In this document: piece by piece, positions 32,903-42,600 of the stretch
Layout: the number at the start of each line of letters is the position of its first letter
Position numbering within the stretch: the first letter of the stretch is position 1
DNA from: Flavobacterium faecale
Lineage (GTDB): Bacteria > Bacteroidota > Bacteroidia > Flavobacteriales > Flavobacteriaceae
NCBI RefSeq assembly: GCF_003076455.1
Contig: NZ_CP020918.1
Coordinates: 1,860,001-1,924,000 of the forward strand
DNA length: 64,000 nucleotides
Direction of reading: 5' to 3'
Notes under the pieces: generated by a model
What the model was told of the DNA's origin: nothing
Seen by the model: only the letters and a program-made list of their open reading frames with translations
The model's database searches: none
Position numbers and translations under genes: made by a program

Positions 32903-32904
32903 TC

Positions 32905-33918
32905 ATGAATATATTTAGAAAACTACTTTTTCCATTCGCTATTCTTTACGGGTGGGTAACAACAATTCGCAATTTCCTTTTCGATCAAGGACTAAAAAAG
33001 TCAACGGCTTTTGATGTACCCGTAATCGCTGTTGGGAATTTGAGCGTGGGAGGAACGGGTAAAACACCACAAATAGAGTATTTGGTCCGTTTGCTTTGTG
33101 ACACTTACAAGGTAGCAACCTTGAGTCGTGGATACAAGAGGCAGTCAAAAGGATTTGTTCTGGCCGATAAAAATGCAAATGCATTGATTCTAGGAGACGA
33201 ACCTTTTCAGTATTATCAAAAATTCCCGAAAATTCAAGTTGCAGTTGATGCCGATCGCACAAACGGAATACAGCAGTTGCTTTCGCAAAAAACAAATCCC
33301 GAAATTATTTTGCTTGACGATGCCTACCAACACCGAAAAGTAAAGGCTGGTTTGTATATATTACTAACAGCTTATGGAGATTTGTATGCGGATGATTTTA
33401 TTTTGCCAACTGGTAATTTAAGAGAAAGTAGGAGTAGTGCCGATAGAGCAAAAATAGTTATTGTCACCAAATGTCCGGCAACACTTTCGATTGAGGCTCA
33501 GCAAAAAATTGCTACTAAATTGAAATTGAATACAAATCAAGATTTGTTTTTTACAACGATCCAATATGATGCTGTGGTACTTGGTGATGACAAAGTGATT
33601 CCCGTAGATCATTTGAAGAATGACCAAAAAATTTTGTTGGCCGGAATTGCAAAGCCAAAGCCTTTTTTTGATTTCTTAAAAAACGATTCAGATATTTGTT
33701 TGACTTATCCCGATCACCATCATTTTTCTGATAACGATCTGAATGATATTTTGCTGAAAGCCAATGGGAAGAAGATAATTACAACCGAGAAAGATTACGT
33801 TCGCTTGAAAGATAGTGTGCTCAAAAAACAATTGTATTACCTGCCTATCCGAAGTCATTTTTTGAATAAGGAACAAAATTTCCAACATTCGATTTTAAAT
33901 TTTATTACTTCATTTTAA
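32905..33918 (+). CDS. lpxK: Tetraacyldisaccharide 4'-kinase LpxK
   Basis: A 337-residue kinase of usual length. A hydrophobic N-terminus (FRKLLFPFAILYGWVTTIRN) anchors it to the inner-membrane face. The P-loop VGNLSVGGTGKTPQIEYL is at about 43-60, then LSRGYKR, LLDDAYQHR (Asp residues for metal binding) and TTEKDYVRL near the end. It phosphorylates the 4' position of tetraacyldisaccharide-1-P to lipid IVA in lipid A synthesis. The gene starts 2 bases after a YoeB toxin gene, an odd place for an essential enzyme, and is followed by a terminator. Confidence 0.95.
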   Translation: MNIFRKLLFPFAILYGWVTTIRNFLFDQGLKKSTAFDVPVIAVGNLSVGGTGKTPQIEYLVRLLCDTYKVATLSRGYKRQSKGFVLADKNANALILGDEPFQYYQKFPKIQVAVDADRTNGIQQLLSQKTNPEIILLDDAYQHRKVKAGLYILLTAYGDLYADDFILPTGNLRESRSSADRAKIVIVTKCPATLSIEAQQKIATKLKLNTNQDLFFTTIQYDAVVLGDDKVIPVDHLKNDQKILLAGIAKPKPFFDFLKNDSDICLTYPDHHHFSDNDLNDILLKANGKKIITTEKDYVRLKDSVLKKQLYYLPIRSHFLNKEQNFQHSILNFITSF

Positions 33919-33946
33919 GAGTTGTAACTTACTTTAAAAAATAAAA

Positions 33947-33988
33947 AAAAATCAACCCGATCACAAATAAGATTGGGTTGATTTTTTT
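33947..33988 (+). terminator. Rho-independent terminator of lpxK
   Basis: AATCAACCCGATC and GATTGGGTTGATT form a long stem with a short loop, followed by T7. The A-rich left side makes it usable from the minus strand for the convergent beta-barrel gene as well. Confidence 0.85.
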
Positions 33989-34031
33989 ATCATTGCAAAG
34001 TATTCTACTTTACTGTTGCTTTATAAACTGC

Positions 34032-34541
34032 TTACAATTTAAAGCCGTATGCCAAACGCAAAGCAATTTGATTGGTGTCATATTCGGTATAGCCTTCATA
34101 ACGTACACTTACATCTACATACTTAGTTGCGTATCCAATTCCTGGCGCATACAAGTACGTGTGTTGGTTTGATTTGTTGGTAACCGCAAAAGCTCCACCT
34201 ACTTCACCTAATACATAAAAACGATCTTCCCAAACAAAAGCTTTGAATCCTGCTTTTACCGGAATGATTCCAAGATCTGCACGGTCATTGCTCACAAATA
34301 GATTGGTGAAACCAGTTGTCAAAATCAACGACGTTTTTTTAGATAAATCATATTGTAATCTTGCATCGGCTCCTAATGCGTAGTTATACACATCTTCATC
34401 GGTAGGCGCACCTATATTTAATCCAAACCCTAAACGGAATCCCTGGTCATAGTTAGGTTTTTTTTGAGCAAATGTTGTTGCACTCAATAATAATGCTAAT
34501 CCTGCTAAAGCTACCTGTTGAATTTTTACCGTCATTTTCAT
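34032..34541 (-). CDS. Small outer-membrane beta-barrel protein
   Basis: A 169-residue exported protein. The signal peptide is residues 1-26 (ends SATTFAQ). The mature part shows alternating hydrophobic and aromatic strands typical of an eight-stranded barrel: GFRLGFGLNIG, RLQYDLSKKTSLIL, FKAFVWEDRFYVLGEVGG, KYVDVSVRYEGY, and the terminal strand IALRLAYGFKL ending in Phe-Lys-Leu. It lies in the outer membrane. The ligand or function is unknown. An alternative ATG at the third codon cannot be excluded. It is convergent with lpxK and shares its terminator. Confidence 0.82.
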   Translation of the reverse strand: MKMTVKIQQVALAGLALLLSATTFAQKKPNYDQGFRLGFGLNIGAPTDEDVYNYALGADARLQYDLSKKTSLILTTGFTNLFVSNDRADLGIIPVKAGFKAFVWEDRFYVLGEVGGAFAVTNKSNQHTYLYAPGIGYATKYVDVSVRYEGYTEYDTNQIALRLAYGFKL

Positions 34542-34722
34542 AATTTTCTTTTTTGATTAATAATTTTTGTGGGCATGTTACAATTTTGATGCCATTTAAT
34601 TTTCTTTGAAGCAAAACTACTGCTTTGCTTTAGGCTGTAGTTATATGATTTTTTGTAATTGTTATAGGATTCCAAGTTGGATTAATAATCATTGATTTAT
34701 AAAAGGGAGTAATCACCCAAAA

Positions 34723-34746
34723 TTTGAATACATCTGCTTACCTTTG
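34723..34746 (+). promoter_or_regulatory. Promoter of the MATE gene
   Basis: TACCTTTG (34739-34746) is an exact -7 element, with TTTG 12 bases upstream (34723-34726). It lies 20 bases before the GTG start at 34767. Confidence 0.6.
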
Positions 34747-34766
34747 CAACCTCAAAAAAAACAAGC

Positions 34767-36134
34767 GTGAACATAGCCGTATATTTCAAAGAGTTTTCAT
34801 ATAATTTTAAACTAGCCTATCCTATTATTATTGGTATGTTGGGGCATACCATTGTTGGTATTGTTGACAACGTGATGGTGGGACGAATAGGACCAACGGA
34901 GTTGGCAGCAGCGTCTTTGGCAAATAGTTTGGTGTTTGTAGCCATGTCGTTGGGTATTGGTTTTTCGACAGCAATTACTCCAATGGCAGCTGCGGCTGAC
35001 GGTAAAAAAGATATTCAAGCGGGTAGAAGCGTTTTTCATCACGGATTGTACTTGTGTACCATATTAGGAATTATGCTCTTTGGTCTGATTTTGATCGCTA
35101 AACCTTTTATAGGACTGATGGGGCAAAAGGAGAACGTTGTTGCATTGGCTCGCCCTTTTCTAGATATAGTTGCTTTTTCGTTGGTACCGCTTATCATTTT
35201 TCAAGGATATAAACAGTTTGCTGACGGAATGAGCGAAACTAAATATTCCATGTGGGCAACTTTACTAGGCAACGTAGTCAATGTGATCTTGAATTACGTT
35301 TTGATTTACGGAATTTGGATTTTTCCAGAGATGGGTTTTATAGGTGCAGCCGTAGGGACCTTGGTTTCTCGTTTTGTTATGCTTGGTTATATGCACTATA
35401 AGATGAAAGGGAATGTGAAATTCCATCCATTTTTTGAAGGTTTTTCGATTAAAAAAATTCAAAAATCAATCAATATCGAAATTATCAAATTAGGTGCTCC
35501 GTCTTCAATGCAAATGTTTTTTGAAGTAGGTTTGTTTACCGGAGCAGTATGGCTTTCGGGATATCTAGGTATAGCCAACCAAGCGGCCAACCAAATTGCA
35601 CTGAGCTTGGCATCATTCACATTTATGTTTGCGATGGGGCTTAGTGTTGCCGCAACTATTAGGGTGGGTAATCAAAAAGGGTTAGGCGATTACAAGAGAC
35701 TACGTGTTGTAGCATTGTCTATATTTTTGCTCGCTATTTTGCTCGAAATTGTTTTTGCTGCTATTTTTGTGCTTTTTCATGATTCATTGCCGCTTTGGTT
35801 TATTGATAGAGCAAATATTGCTGATCTTGCCAAAAATACTGAAGTGATCACCATTGCATCTGAATTGTTAGTGGTAGCTGCTGTTTTTCAAATTTCTGAC
35901 GGAATACAGGTCGTGATGCTGGGTGCGTTACGTGGTTTGCAAGATGTAAAAATCCCGATGTATATCACTTTCATTGCCTATTGGGTAGTTGGTTTCCCGA
36001 CTTGTATTTGGTTAGGATTGTACACAGATTTAAAAGCAATTGGGATTTGGATTGGTCTTTTGGCAGGTTTAACAACAGCTGCTTTATTTTTGTATCTTCG
36101 TTTTAACTATTTGACCAGAAAATTAATTGGTTAG
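34767..36134 (+). CDS. MATE-family multidrug efflux pump
   Basis: A 455-residue transporter with twelve transmembrane helices in two six-helix bundles (about 15-220 and 240-450). Signature parts: LGHTIVGIVDNVMVGRIGPTELAAAS in the first helices, and the equivalent GAPSSMQMFFEVGLFTGAVW and LRGLQDVKIPMYI in the second half. Proteins of this type export cationic drugs and metabolites with H+ or Na+ influx. It looks most like the NorM branch. The start codon is GTG, positioned 20 bases after a good -7 element. A prohibitin-like gene follows 28 bases later. Confidence 0.92.
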   Translation: MNIAVYFKEFSYNFKLAYPIIIGMLGHTIVGIVDNVMVGRIGPTELAAASLANSLVFVAMSLGIGFSTAITPMAAAADGKKDIQAGRSVFHHGLYLCTILGIMLFGLILIAKPFIGLMGQKENVVALARPFLDIVAFSLVPLIIFQGYKQFADGMSETKYSMWATLLGNVVNVILNYVLIYGIWIFPEMGFIGAAVGTLVSRFVMLGYMHYKMKGNVKFHPFFEGFSIKKIQKSINIEIIKLGAPSSMQMFFEVGLFTGAVWLSGYLGIANQAANQIALSLASFTFMFAMGLSVAATIRVGNQKGLGDYKRLRVVALSIFLLAILLEIVFAAIFVLFHDSLPLWFIDRANIADLAKNTEVITIASELLVVAAVFQISDGIQVVMLGALRGLQDVKIPMYITFIAYWVVGFPTCIWLGLYTDLKAIGIWIGLLAGLTTAALFLYLRFNYLTRKLIG

Positions 36135-36162
36135 AAGGATAATAATCTTAAAATAATTCAAA

Positions 36163-37071
36163 ATGATTGTACTTTTTTTTGTTGGGGTTGCACTGCTCAT
36201 TTTTAGTTATTCTGTTAATGCAAACCCTGGGCCGTTGACAAAATTTTCGACTATTTTTAGAATCATAGGATTTGTTCTTGCTTTGATTGGTGTGTTTTCT
36301 ACCGCTTTTAAGCAAATAGATGCGGGACAAGTGGGAGTGAAATCTTTGTATGGAAACGTACAGCCTGATATATTAGACAGTGGTTTACATGTAATCAATC
36401 CCTTGTTGGATGTGACCATTTTTGATGTTCAGACACAAAACTACACCATGTCTGCAGATCACGGAGAAGGAGCTCAAGAAGGAGATGATGCTATCAGAGT
36501 TTTGTCTAATGATGGTCTTGAGGTAGTGATTGATTTAACCGTCTTGTACAAAGTGATGCCTACCGATGCACCAAAGATTTTAAAAGGAATTGGTATTAAT
36601 TACATTGATAAAATTGTTCGTCCTGTAACTCGTACACGTATACGTGACAATGCTGTTTATTATGATGCGGTTGCATTGTATTCAACCAAAAGGAACGAAT
36701 TTCAAGATCGAATATTCAAAAGTATTGCTGTTGATTTTGAAAAGAGAGGTTTGATATTAGAGCAATTGTTAATTAGAAATATTAACTTGCCTGCATCGGT
36801 AAAAACAACGATCGAGAGTAAAATTAATGCTGAGCAAGATGCACAAAAAATGCAATTTGTTCTACAGAAAGAAAAGCAAGAAGCCGAACGTAAACGTGTA
36901 GAAGCGCAAGGAATAGCCGATTACCAACGAATTATTTCACTTGGTTTAACAGATAAACAATTGCAATACGAAACGATTAAAGCGCAGAAAGAATTGGCTG
37001 CTTCTCCCAATACCAAAATCATATTCATGAACGGTAAAGGTGGTGCTCCAATTATACTTTCGGATAAATAA
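36163..37071 (+). CDS. SPFH/prohibitin-family membrane protein
   Basis: A 302-residue protein with two N-terminal hydrophobic helices (2-20 and 27-47), the second leading into the Band 7 domain (about 48-235) with AGQVGVKSLYGNVQPDIL and RPVTRTRIRDNAVYYDAV. A coiled coil follows, rich in Glu/Ala/Lys (AEQDAQKMQFVLQKEKQEAE), then a short C-terminal part. Prohibitin-like proteins form large rings in the inner membrane and stabilise proteases and lipids. The gene is 28 bases after the MATE gene, so co-transcription is plausible. No FtsH or NfeD partner is nearby. Confidence 0.9.
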   Translation: MIVLFFVGVALLIFSYSVNANPGPLTKFSTIFRIIGFVLALIGVFSTAFKQIDAGQVGVKSLYGNVQPDILDSGLHVINPLLDVTIFDVQTQNYTMSADHGEGAQEGDDAIRVLSNDGLEVVIDLTVLYKVMPTDAPKILKGIGINYIDKIVRPVTRTRIRDNAVYYDAVALYSTKRNEFQDRIFKSIAVDFEKRGLILEQLLIRNINLPASVKTTIESKINAEQDAQKMQFVLQKEKQEAERKRVEAQGIADYQRIISLGLTDKQLQYETIKAQKELAASPNTKIIFMNGKGGAPIILSDK

Positions 37072-37164
37072 TTTATTAATTTAAGAATTTTGATCAACGA
37101 TTAACGATTTTTGATTTAATTCATATTACTTATAACTCATTACTTATAATTCATAACTCAGAAA

Positions 37165-37395
37165 ATGGAATTACCAAAATTTTTACTAGGCGACAACACG
37201 GATTGTCCAGAAGATATTTTTATCATTCACTTGGATTACCCAAGATTTATCATCAATTTAAAAGATGATGAGGTCGAATTTATCGAAGAGGCCGAAGATC
37301 TAGACGAAGCAGAACTTAACGCAGAGATGGAAGGTTTGATTGAAGCAGCCAATGCTTTTTACGACCGCGAAATGGAACGTTACGAAAAGGAGTAA
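37165..37395 (+). CDS. Small acidic conserved protein
   Basis: A 76-residue protein with no signal peptide. The first half (LGDNTDCPEDIFIIHLDYPR) is strand-like, and the second half is a strongly acidic helix (EFIEEAEDLDEAELNAEMEG), ending DREMERYEKE. Small acidic proteins of this kind are common beside other genes in flavobacteria; the function is unknown. A single Cys is at residue 13. Its leader has a tandem phrase (ATTACTTATAA repeated with variation at about 37125-37160). It has its own terminator at 37416-37447. Confidence 0.65.
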   Translation: MELPKFLLGDNTDCPEDIFIIHLDYPRFIINLKDDEVEFIEEAEDLDEAELNAEMEGLIEAANAFYDREMERYEKE

Positions 37396-37415
37396 CATTT
37401 TGTCAAAGAAAATAT

Positions 37416-37447
37416 AAAGCACAAATCTGAAAGGATTTGTGCTTTTT
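37416..37447 (+). terminator. Rho-independent terminator after the acidic protein
   Basis: AAAGCACAAATC (37416-37427) and GATTTGTGCTTT (37434-37445) pair perfectly around a 6-base loop, with T following. Confidence 0.88.
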
Positions 37448-37506
37448 TGCTTTGTATTGCATGAAGGATTGCAGTTTGATAAACCAAGCCGTATAGTTTG
37501 TCACGC

Positions 37507-37552
37507 TGAAAGCGTCTCAAAATAGGTGAGCAACTTTGCTGAGACGCTTTCA
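37507..37552 (+). repeat. Isolated 13-bp inverted repeat
   Basis: TGAAAGCGTCTCA (37507-37519) and TGAGACGCTTTCA (37540-37552) form a perfect stem around 20 bases. It is not followed by T, so it is not a normal terminator. It is part of the gene-free stretch 37396-37811, next to repeat copy C. Confidence 0.6.
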
Positions 37553-37626
37553 ACGAGACAAATGGAGACTTGCATTTATTGACTAAACCAGAAGTGCTTG
37601 AAGAACATTTGTAGTTGTTTTGCTTT

Positions 37627-37752
37627 GCGTGAGGGGGTGCAGTGGAGCTCTTTTTTTATCCCGTTTTTTATACTGAATAAAAAAAAGCGGGAACGTAAAG
37701 CCCGACCCGCAGTTGCGAGGAGGAACGACGAAGCAATCTGTGGGGCACGCCC
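37627..37752 (-). repeat. Dispersed GGGCGTGCC element, copy C
   Basis: In reverse orientation: GGGCACGCCC at 37743-37752 is the conserved left end, GCGTGAGGGG at 37627-37636 is the right end. Between them are the shared phrases CGTCGTTCCT and TCGGGCTTT (read on the minus strand). The inner part has an imperfect hairpin with poly-T/poly-A arms (about 37659-37690). Confidence 0.65.
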
Positions 37753-37790
37753 AAAAAAAAAATCCGATTCACTTTCGTAAATCGGATTTT
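37753..37790 (-). terminator. Rho-independent terminator of lpdA
   Basis: On the minus strand AATCCGATT and AATCGGATT pair (plus arms 37761-37769 and 37780-37788), followed by T10. It abuts repeat copy C. Confidence 0.85.
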
Positions 37791-37811
37791 GATATATTTA
37801 AAAAGGTGTTC

Positions 37812-39200
37812 TTACAAGTGAATCACTTCTCCGTAAGCATCTGCTACAGCTTCCATCACTGCTTCACTCATGGTTGGGTGAGGGTGAATTGATTTTAGGA
37901 TTTCGTGTCCTGTAGTTTCTAGTTTACGCGCTACAACTGCTTCTGCAATCATATCGGTAACACCAGCACCAATCATGTGACATCCTAACCATTCGCCATA
38001 TTTGGCATCAAAGATTACTTTTACAAATCCATCAGCATTACCTGAAGCTTGTGCTTTACCTGAAGCTGAGAATGGGAATTTTCCAATTTTCAAATCGTAT
38101 CCTTTTTCTTTGGCTTGTTTTTCGGTCATTCCAACCGAAGCAATTTCTGGAGTGGCATAAGTACATCCAGGAACGTTTCCGTAATCGATTGGGTCTACGT
38201 GCATTCCTGCAATTTTTTCCACACAGTTAATTCCTTCTGCAGAAGCAACGTGTGCCAATGCTTGTCCAGGAGTTACATCACCAATAGCGTAGTAACCTGG
38301 GATATTTGTTTGGTTGTAAGCGTTTACCAAGATTTTATCTCTGTCGGTAACGATACCTACTTCTTCAAGACCGATATTCTCAATATTTGTTTTGATTCCA
38401 ACCGCAGATAATAAAATGTCTGCTTCAAGAACTACTTCTCCTTTTGCTGTTTTAACGAAAGCTTTAACTCCTTTTCCAGTAGTGTCAATTCTTTCTACTG
38501 ATGAGTTAACCATTACATCAATTCCAGATTTTTTCAAAGATTTTTCCATTTGTTTAGAAATATCTTCGTCTTCAACAGGAACAACGTTTGGCATAAATTC
38601 TACAATAGTCACTTTGGTTCCCATTGAGTTATAAAAATGAGCAAATTCTACTCCAATTGCACCAGAACCTACAACAATAATTGACTCAGGTTGTTTCGGC
38701 AAAGTCATTGCTTGACGGTATCCAATTACTTTTACACCATCTTGTGGCAAGTTTGGCAACTCACGTGAGCGAGCACCTGTAGCAATAATGATGTGATCTG
38801 CGCTATATTCGGTAACTTTATTGTCTTTGTCAGTGACATCCATTTTTTTACCTGGTTTGATTTTTCCAGTACCAAGAATGACATCAATTTTATTTTTCTT
38901 CATCAAGAAGGTAACACCTTTACTCATTCCGGCTGCTACACCACGACTACGCTGAATTACAGCAGGGAAATCTTTGTCAAATGATGAAACAGTTAATCCG
39001 TAATCTGATGCATGTTTTAAGTAGTCAAAAACTTGAGCCGACTTTAACAAGGCTTTAGTTGGGATACATCCCCAGTTTAAACAAATTCCACCTAAGCTTT
39101 CTTTTTCAACAATAGCTACTTTAAAACCTAATTGTGATGCTCTAATGGCAGTAACATATCCGCCTGGACCACTTCCTAAAACTATGATGTCGTATTTCAT
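37812..39200 (-). CDS. lpdA: Dihydrolipoyl dehydrogenase
   Basis: A 462-residue flavoenzyme. The FAD-binding GSGPGGYVTAIRA is at 9-21, and the redox-active disulphide is Cys40/Cys45 in GGICLNWGCIPTK. The NAD-binding GSGAIGVEFA is at about 177-186, the second FAD motif is in YYAIGDVTPG, and the C-terminal catalytic HPHPTMSE supplies the His and Glu base. It reoxidises dihydrolipoamide in the 2-oxoacid dehydrogenase complexes and glycine cleavage. lipA at the right edge of the window makes the lipoyl cofactor but is not linked. It is monocistronic with a clear terminator. Confidence 0.97.
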   Translation of the reverse strand: MKYDIIVLGSGPGGYVTAIRASQLGFKVAIVEKESLGGICLNWGCIPTKALLKSAQVFDYLKHASDYGLTVSSFDKDFPAVIQRSRGVAAGMSKGVTFLMKKNKIDVILGTGKIKPGKKMDVTDKDNKVTEYSADHIIIATGARSRELPNLPQDGVKVIGYRQAMTLPKQPESIIVVGSGAIGVEFAHFYNSMGTKVTIVEFMPNVVPVEDEDISKQMEKSLKKSGIDVMVNSSVERIDTTGKGVKAFVKTAKGEVVLEADILLSAVGIKTNIENIGLEEVGIVTDRDKILVNAYNQTNIPGYYAIGDVTPGQALAHVASAEGINCVEKIAGMHVDPIDYGNVPGCTYATPEIASVGMTEKQAKEKGYDLKIGKFPFSASGKAQASGNADGFVKVIFDAKYGEWLGCHMIGAGVTDMIAEAVVARKLETTGHEILKSIHPHPTMSEAVMEAVADAYGEVIHL

Positions 39201-39620
39201 TTATGTGAGTTTTCTATAAATTAATTGATTTTGCGAATTTAAGCATTTATTCTCTTTCTTAAAGCATAAAAAAGCTTATTGAGCGTTTTTTTTGTGAAAT
39301 AATAGGGATGTATGCGGTTGTATTTGGGGAGGTTCGAAATTGAAATGGAACTACATAATCCACTTTTTGTATCTACTTTACAATGATGACGTTCTGATTT
39401 TGTTAACAAGTGTAGGATTAACAATGAGGAGTAGTGATTTTTTTAACAAATTAATTAATAATGCATTATAATTCTTGAGTTTTGTATTTGTAAAATGTTT
39501 ATTTTTAGTAATATTGTATTGTCAATATATTAGTAAAACTATAAGTAATAAAGTTCCTTTTTTCCTTAGTCTTTGCTGATAATGGATGTAATTGTATAAA
39601 ATCAATAAATCAAGTTATTT
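39201..39620. other. Divergent intergenic region, no gene seen
   Basis: 420 bases between lpdA (minus) and the CheB-CheR hybrid (plus). It is very AT-rich. It must hold both promoters, but no exact TAnnTTTG box is well placed. Short repeated TAATAT/ATATTAG phrases lie at 39505-39550. No tRNA or stable hairpin was seen. Confidence 0.4.
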
Positions 39621-42600
39621 ATGGTAGTAGAGGTAAGGGATAGATCCAATTTCAATATTATTGGTATTGGGACTAGTGCAGGAGGATTGGAAGCATTGAA
39701 GATATTCATTGATAATGTTCCTTCTGATTGCATACATAGTTTTGTTATTATACAGCATTTATCTCCTGACTATAAATCTCTAATGAAGGATTTATTAGCC
39801 AAAAATACTACCCTGCCGATATTTGAAGTGGTAGATGGCGTTACAATTGAGGCCGGAAGCGTCTACTTAATTCCTCCAAAAAAAAATATGACCATCAAGG
39901 ATGGGAAATTACATTTGATGGACAAGCCGCAAGAACATGACTTGAATTTGCCAATTGATATCTTTTTCAATTCCCTCGCCTTAGAGAAAAAGGAAAATGC
40001 AATTGGAATCATTTTGACGGGTACAGGTAGTGATGGTACACGAGGCTTCCGAACATTGAAAGAGGAAGGCGGAATGTTAATGGTGCAAAGTCCAGAGACG
40101 GCAAAATTTGACGGAATGCCTTATAGTGCTATAAGTACAGGTTTGGTTGATTTGGTTTTACCGGTAGAGCAGTTACCAGGAGAATTACTTAATTTTTTGG
40201 ATCATCCAAAGGGAGGCACAGATACCGAAATGCTAGTTTGGAACGACGAAGGTTCTTTAATGAAAATTTTAATGCACATTAAAAGTTGTACCGATCTTGA
40301 TTTTACATTATATAAACGACCTACACTTGTAAGACGTTTGGCAAGAAGGTTGACCATCTGCAAATGTATGACTTTGAAGGATTACCTAAATTTTTTATAT
40401 GAAACTCCGCAAGAAGTTCAGATTATTTATCGAGAATTTTTAATAGGTGTTACCAGATTCTTTAGAGATCAAAATGTATGGGAACAGGTTGAAAACGAAA
40501 TTGTTCCTAAACTTATAAGTCAAAACTCAGAGACCAAAGCCTTGAAAATTTGGTCTATTGCTTGTAGTACCGGTGAAGAGGTGTATTCGATAGCAATCGT
40601 CATTAGAGAAGTACTTGAAAAAGCAAATTTAAAGTTCAATGTTAAAATATTTGCAACAGATATAGACAACGAATCGCTAGAAATTGCTGGAAAAGGAATT
40701 TATCCTGAAAGTATAATAGCAGATGTTTCCATAAATAGAATTCAAAAGTACTTCGTAAAAAAGGACGATAAATACCAAATTAGAGAAGAGATTAGAAGAA
40801 TGGTGATTTTTTCTCACCATAACATTGTTTCAGATCCTCCTTTGAATAAAATGGATATGATTTTTTGTCGAAACATGTTGATTTATATTCAGCCTATTGT
40901 ACAGAAAAAAATTATGGGTTACATCCATTTTTCATTAAATCTAAATGGTTACTTGGTTATGGGATCGAGTGAAACGGTGGGCGATTTAAGCACTGTTTTT
41001 GTCGAAATAGATCGTAAAAATAAAATCTACCGAAATTCTGTTCAAGCACGAAGTCTAGGCGGTGATTTATTAAAGTATACCGACTCAAACAAACAATTAT
41101 CAATTAAAACACCGCTAGGATGGCACAATAGCAGAAAGACTAATATTCAGCAAAAAATGACCGAAGCCTTAAACCTGCTTTTGTTAGAGCATTTAGGGAT
41201 TACTGCCGTTTTTGTGGATGACAATTATGATATTATTCATGCCTTGGGTGATTTTAAGAAATATATCGAATTTCCGGATAGTGGATTTTCTATCAATTTA
41301 CTAAAAATGGTTCCTGATAATGTATCTGCAATTATCGCTGCTTCTTGCCGAAAATCAATTCAAGACACAAGTGTATTAATCAAGAAAAAAGCAACCTACT
41401 TTAAAGGCACAACAAAATTCAGTCTAAATATTATTGTCAAACCTTATTTAGTTGAAGCCGTAACGGGTAAATTCAGTTACTTAATTACTTTTTTAGAAGA
41501 GTCAAAAGTCAATGTTGAAAGCTCAGAGATTCCAATGGAAAGTATTGATATTTTGACGGCAAATAGAATTTTAGAATTAGAAGAAGAATTGCTCGAAAGT
41601 CGTGAGAATTTACAACTTACGGTGGAAGAAGTAGAGACTAGTAACGAAGAATTGCAGGCTACTAATGAAGAATTATTGGCTTCAAATGAAGAATTACAAA
41701 GTACCAACGAAGAACTCCAAAGTGTAAACGAAGAATTACACACGGTAAATGCAGAACACTCTTTTAAAATTGATGAACTCAACTCATTAAATGCCGATAT
41801 TGATAATCTCTTTAAAAGTATCGAAATTGGTACTGTTTTCTTAGATAATGATTTACGTATTAGAAAATTTACGCCAGAAATTAAATATCATTTCAACTTA
41901 CTAGAAAAGGATATTGATTGTCCTATTGAAATTTTTAGTACTTATTTGAGTAATGCCAATATAAAAGAGGATTCTCTAAATGTTTTGCGAACAGGAATTC
42001 ATTTTGAAAAAGAAATTCAGAATAATGAAGGTATTTGGTTTCTACAAAGGATTTTGCCTTTTATCGATAATTATGGAGAAACTAAAGGCGTTGTAATTAG
42101 TTTTGTTGATATTACAAAAACCAAAATAGCAGAATTACAATATAGAAATATCTTTAATCTAACTGCTTTGCCTTTGTGGGAGGAAGATTTTAGCGGTGTT
42201 AAAAAACAGATTGATGCAATAAAAGAATCCGGTGTCGAAGATTTTATTGAATATGCACAAGAAAATCCCGAATTTATTTCGAAATGTGCTTCATTAATTA
42301 GAGTAGGAGATCTAAATCCAGCAGCCAAAAAATTAATGAATATTGATACTAAAGCGCAAAACGGTTTCAGTTTTAGAGATGAAAGCATGGTGGCTTGTTT
42401 TACTAAAGAACTCGAAGTAATTTTTAATGGTGGAGGCATATACATGTCAGCACAGCGAAAAGTTACCTTAAACGACGGAGGTAGTAAAGTAATTATTATT
42501 TATGTGAAGTTTCCACCCGCTACCAATAACTATAGAAATATCATTGTCTCTGCGGTTGATATTACCGAATTGCAAATCGCCAAAAATGATCTGGAAAAAG

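Noticed and set aside
37598..37780. 60-codon plus-strand frame
   Set aside because: It reads through repeat copy C and the lpdA terminator and has the composition of a structured repeat.
39239..39424. 61-codon minus-strand frame upstream of lpdA
   Set aside because: No domain, no conserved look, and it lies in the promoter region of two divergent genes.
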